Positions 61,892 through 64,000 of a stretch of 64,000 nt of DNA are shown here, piece by piece; the first letter of the stretch is position 1; each line of letters opens with the position of its first letter. A model generated the notes under the pieces. It searched no databases. It was not told the DNA's origin and was given only the letters and a program-made list of their open reading frames with translations. Position numbers and translations under genes: made by a program. The stretch is from NCBI RefSeq assembly GCF_025148125.1, contig NZ_CP102267.1, positions 2,986,501 through 3,050,500 of the forward strand, read 5' to 3'. This DNA is from Blautia wexlerae DSM 19850. GTDB lineage: Bacteria; Bacillota; Clostridia; Lachnospirales; Lachnospiraceae.

Positions 61892-63085
61892 TTATTTATC
61901 GTTTGCTGCTGCAACACCCGGGAGTTCTTTTCCTTCCAGGAATTCAAGAGATGCACCGCCACCTGTGGAGATGTGTGTCATCTTGTCGCCATAACCAAGG
62001 ATGTTAACTGCAGCTGCAGAATCACCACCACCGATAATAGTTGTGGCATCTGTTTCAGCAAGTGCTTTTGCAACAGCTTCTGTACCATGAGCGAAGTTTG
62101 GCATTTCGAAGCAGCCCATCGGTCCGTTCCATACAACTGTCTTAGCATCTTTTACTGCGTCACCGAAAAGCTTCTCTGTTTCCGGTCCGATATCCATTCC
62201 TTCCCATCCGTCCGGAATCTCACCACGTTTAACAACCTGGATATTACAGTCATTAGAGAAGTTATCACCGATTCTGTTATCTAACGGAAGAAGAAGTTTC
62301 ACACCTTTGTCTTCTGCTTTCTTCATCATGTCCAATGCATACTGAAGATAATCATCCTCACAAAGAGATGTTCCAATATGTCCACCCATAGCTTTTGAGA
62401 ATGTGTAAGACATACCACCACCAATGATAAGAGTATCTACTTTATCAAGAAGGTTATTGATTACAGAAATCTTGCTGGAAACCTTAGCTCCGCCAAGGAT
62501 AGCAACAAACGGTCTCTCAGGATTGTTCACTGCATTTCCAAGGAAATCGATTTCCTTCTGCATTAAGTAACCAACAACTGCTGTATCAACATATTTGGTC
62601 ACACCAACATTAGAGCAGTGTGCTCTGTGAGCTGTACCAAATGCATCATTAACAAATACATCACAAAGAGAAGCAAGTTCTTTGCTGAATTCGTCTCCGT
62701 TCTTTGTTTCTTCTGCGCGATAACGTGTGTTCTCAAGTAAGATAACATCTCCGTCTTTCATCTCAGCTACTGCTGCTTTTGCATTAGGTCCTACTACTTC
62801 AGGATCTGCTGCAAACTTAACTTCCTGTCCTAATAATTCGGAAAGACGTTTTGCAACCGGTGCAAGAGATAATTCCGGTTTCGGCTCTCCCTTCGGTTTT
62901 CCAAGGTGGGAGCAGAGAATAACCTTTCCGCCGTCAGCGATCAGCTTCTTGATTGTAGGAAGAGCTGCAACCAGACGGTTCTCATCTGTGATCTTTCCAT
63001 CCTGAAGAGGAACATTGAAGTCACATCTTACAAGAACTTTTTTGCCTTTTACATTGATATCATCAACAGATTTTTTATTCAGCAT
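61892..63085 (-). CDS. pgk: Phosphoglycerate kinase
   Basis: The protein has 397 residues, normal for PGK. It transfers phosphate from 1,3-bisphosphoglycerate to ADP. Motifs are [11 protein letters not shown] at the N-terminus, [10 protein letters not shown], the hinge GGAKVSSKI, and the nucleotide-binding [17 protein letters not shown] precedes the ATG. It follows gap by 158 nt; a terminator-like hairpin lies in that gap, so pgk may have partly separate transcription. Confidence 0.98.
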   Translation of the reverse strand: MLNKKSVDDINVKGKKVLVRCDFNVPLQDGKITDENRLVAALPTIKKLIADGGKVILCSHLGKPKGEPKPELSLAPVAKRLSELLGQEVKFAADPEVVGPNAKAAVAEMKDGDVILLENTRYRAEETKNGDEFSKELASLCDVFVNDAFGTAHRAHCSNVGVTKYVDTAVVGYLMQKEIDFLGNAVNNPERPFVAILGGAKVSSKISVINNLLDKVDTLIIGGGMSYTFSKAMGGHIGTSLCEDDYLQYALDMMKKAEDKGVKLLLPLDNRIGDNFSNDCNIQVVKRGEIPDGWEGMDIGPETEKLFGDAVKDAKTVVWNGPMGCFEMPNFAHGTEAVAKALAETDATTIIGGGDSAAAVNILGYGDKMTHISTGGGASLEFLEGKELPGVAAANDK

Positions 63086-63116
63086 TTGTGGTGCCTCCTT
63101 AATAATATTCTTTAAC

Positions 63117-63144
63117 AGTTACTGCATATCTGTAAACAGTAACT
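63117..63144. repeat. Small inverted repeat upstream of pgk
   Basis: AGTTACTG and CAGTAACT are perfect 8-bp inverted repeats 12 nt apart. The arms match the terminal hairpin of repeat family 1, so it may be a minimal relative or a pgk leader stem. Confidence 0.45.
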
Positions 63145-63175
63145 TATTGATTTCCTGCTGTTATTCCAGACCACG

Positions 63176-63207
63176 CGAAAAAGGTCCGGTCCAAATCAGA
63201 CCGGACC
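63176..63207 (-). terminator. Terminator after gap
   Basis: GGTCCGGTC and GACCGGACC form a perfect 9-bp stem with a 7-nt loop, followed on the minus strand by TTTTTCG. It lies 36 nt past the gap stop and before pgk, so it probably reduces rather than abolishes read-through. Confidence 0.85.
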
Positions 63208-63243
63208 CTTCGTTGGAGTCTATTCCTTTACACTTACTGAAAA

Positions 63244-64000
<757 letters not shown>

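Overview
The window looks like chromosome from a gut Lachnospiraceae bacterium (Blautia/Ruminococcus type; this is inference). The support is moderate-to-low GC, purine-rich Shine-Dalgarno sites at almost every start, an FMN-riboswitch rib operon in ribD-ribE-ribBA-ribH order, a GH112 galactosyl-HexNAc phosphorylase beside GH94 phosphorylases, and the gap-pgk-tpiA order. Both ends are cut inside genes: a methyltransferase on the left and gap on the right. I found no rRNA, tRNA, CRISPR array or prophage.

Region 1-10.3 kb is mixed housekeeping. It holds a methyltransferase, an HD-domain protein, a nicotinamidase-like hydrolase, a DUF1653 protein, a two-gene RecF/SMC-like ATPase plus putative nuclease cassette (2650-4297, with its own promoter and operator-like repeat), an ArsC-like protein without its cysteine, a PIN-like protein, pckA with a structured leader, a ketopantoate-reductase-like gene and an RluA pseudouridine synthase. 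Region 10.3-14.4 kb is the riboflavin operon under an FMN riboswitch with a near-consensus promoter. A Lon-like AAA+ ATPase without a protease domain follows.

Region 16-20.6 kb is an insertion-sequence cluster: a frameshifted solo tnpB with an omega-RNA-like end, an IS30 element with perfect 28-bp inverted ends, and an IS110 recombinase. trpS follows.

Region 22-39.5 kb is a glycan-use region. A GH112 phosphorylase lies divergent from an AraC regulator. Beyond it are a binding protein, two ABC permeases and a GH3 beta-glucosidase on the minus strand, divergent from two GH94 phosphorylases, with a second AraC regulator. Together they suggest import of beta-linked oligosaccharides and energy-saving phosphorolytic cleavage in the cytoplasm.

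Region 39.5-64 kb holds a YkgJ-type cysteine-cluster protein, topB, an orphan OmpR-type regulator, a PAP2 protein, a glycosyltransferase with a decayed IS607-type element (intact tnpB, broken tnpA) just upstream, mutY, an L,D-transpeptidase, a MATE transporter, gpmI, hom, a FAD-dependent dehydrogenase, an acetyltransferase, a 23S rRNA uracil methyltransferase and the lower-glycolysis genes tpiA, pgk and gap. Two families of short palindromic repeats with perfect terminal inverted repeats are scattered between genes.
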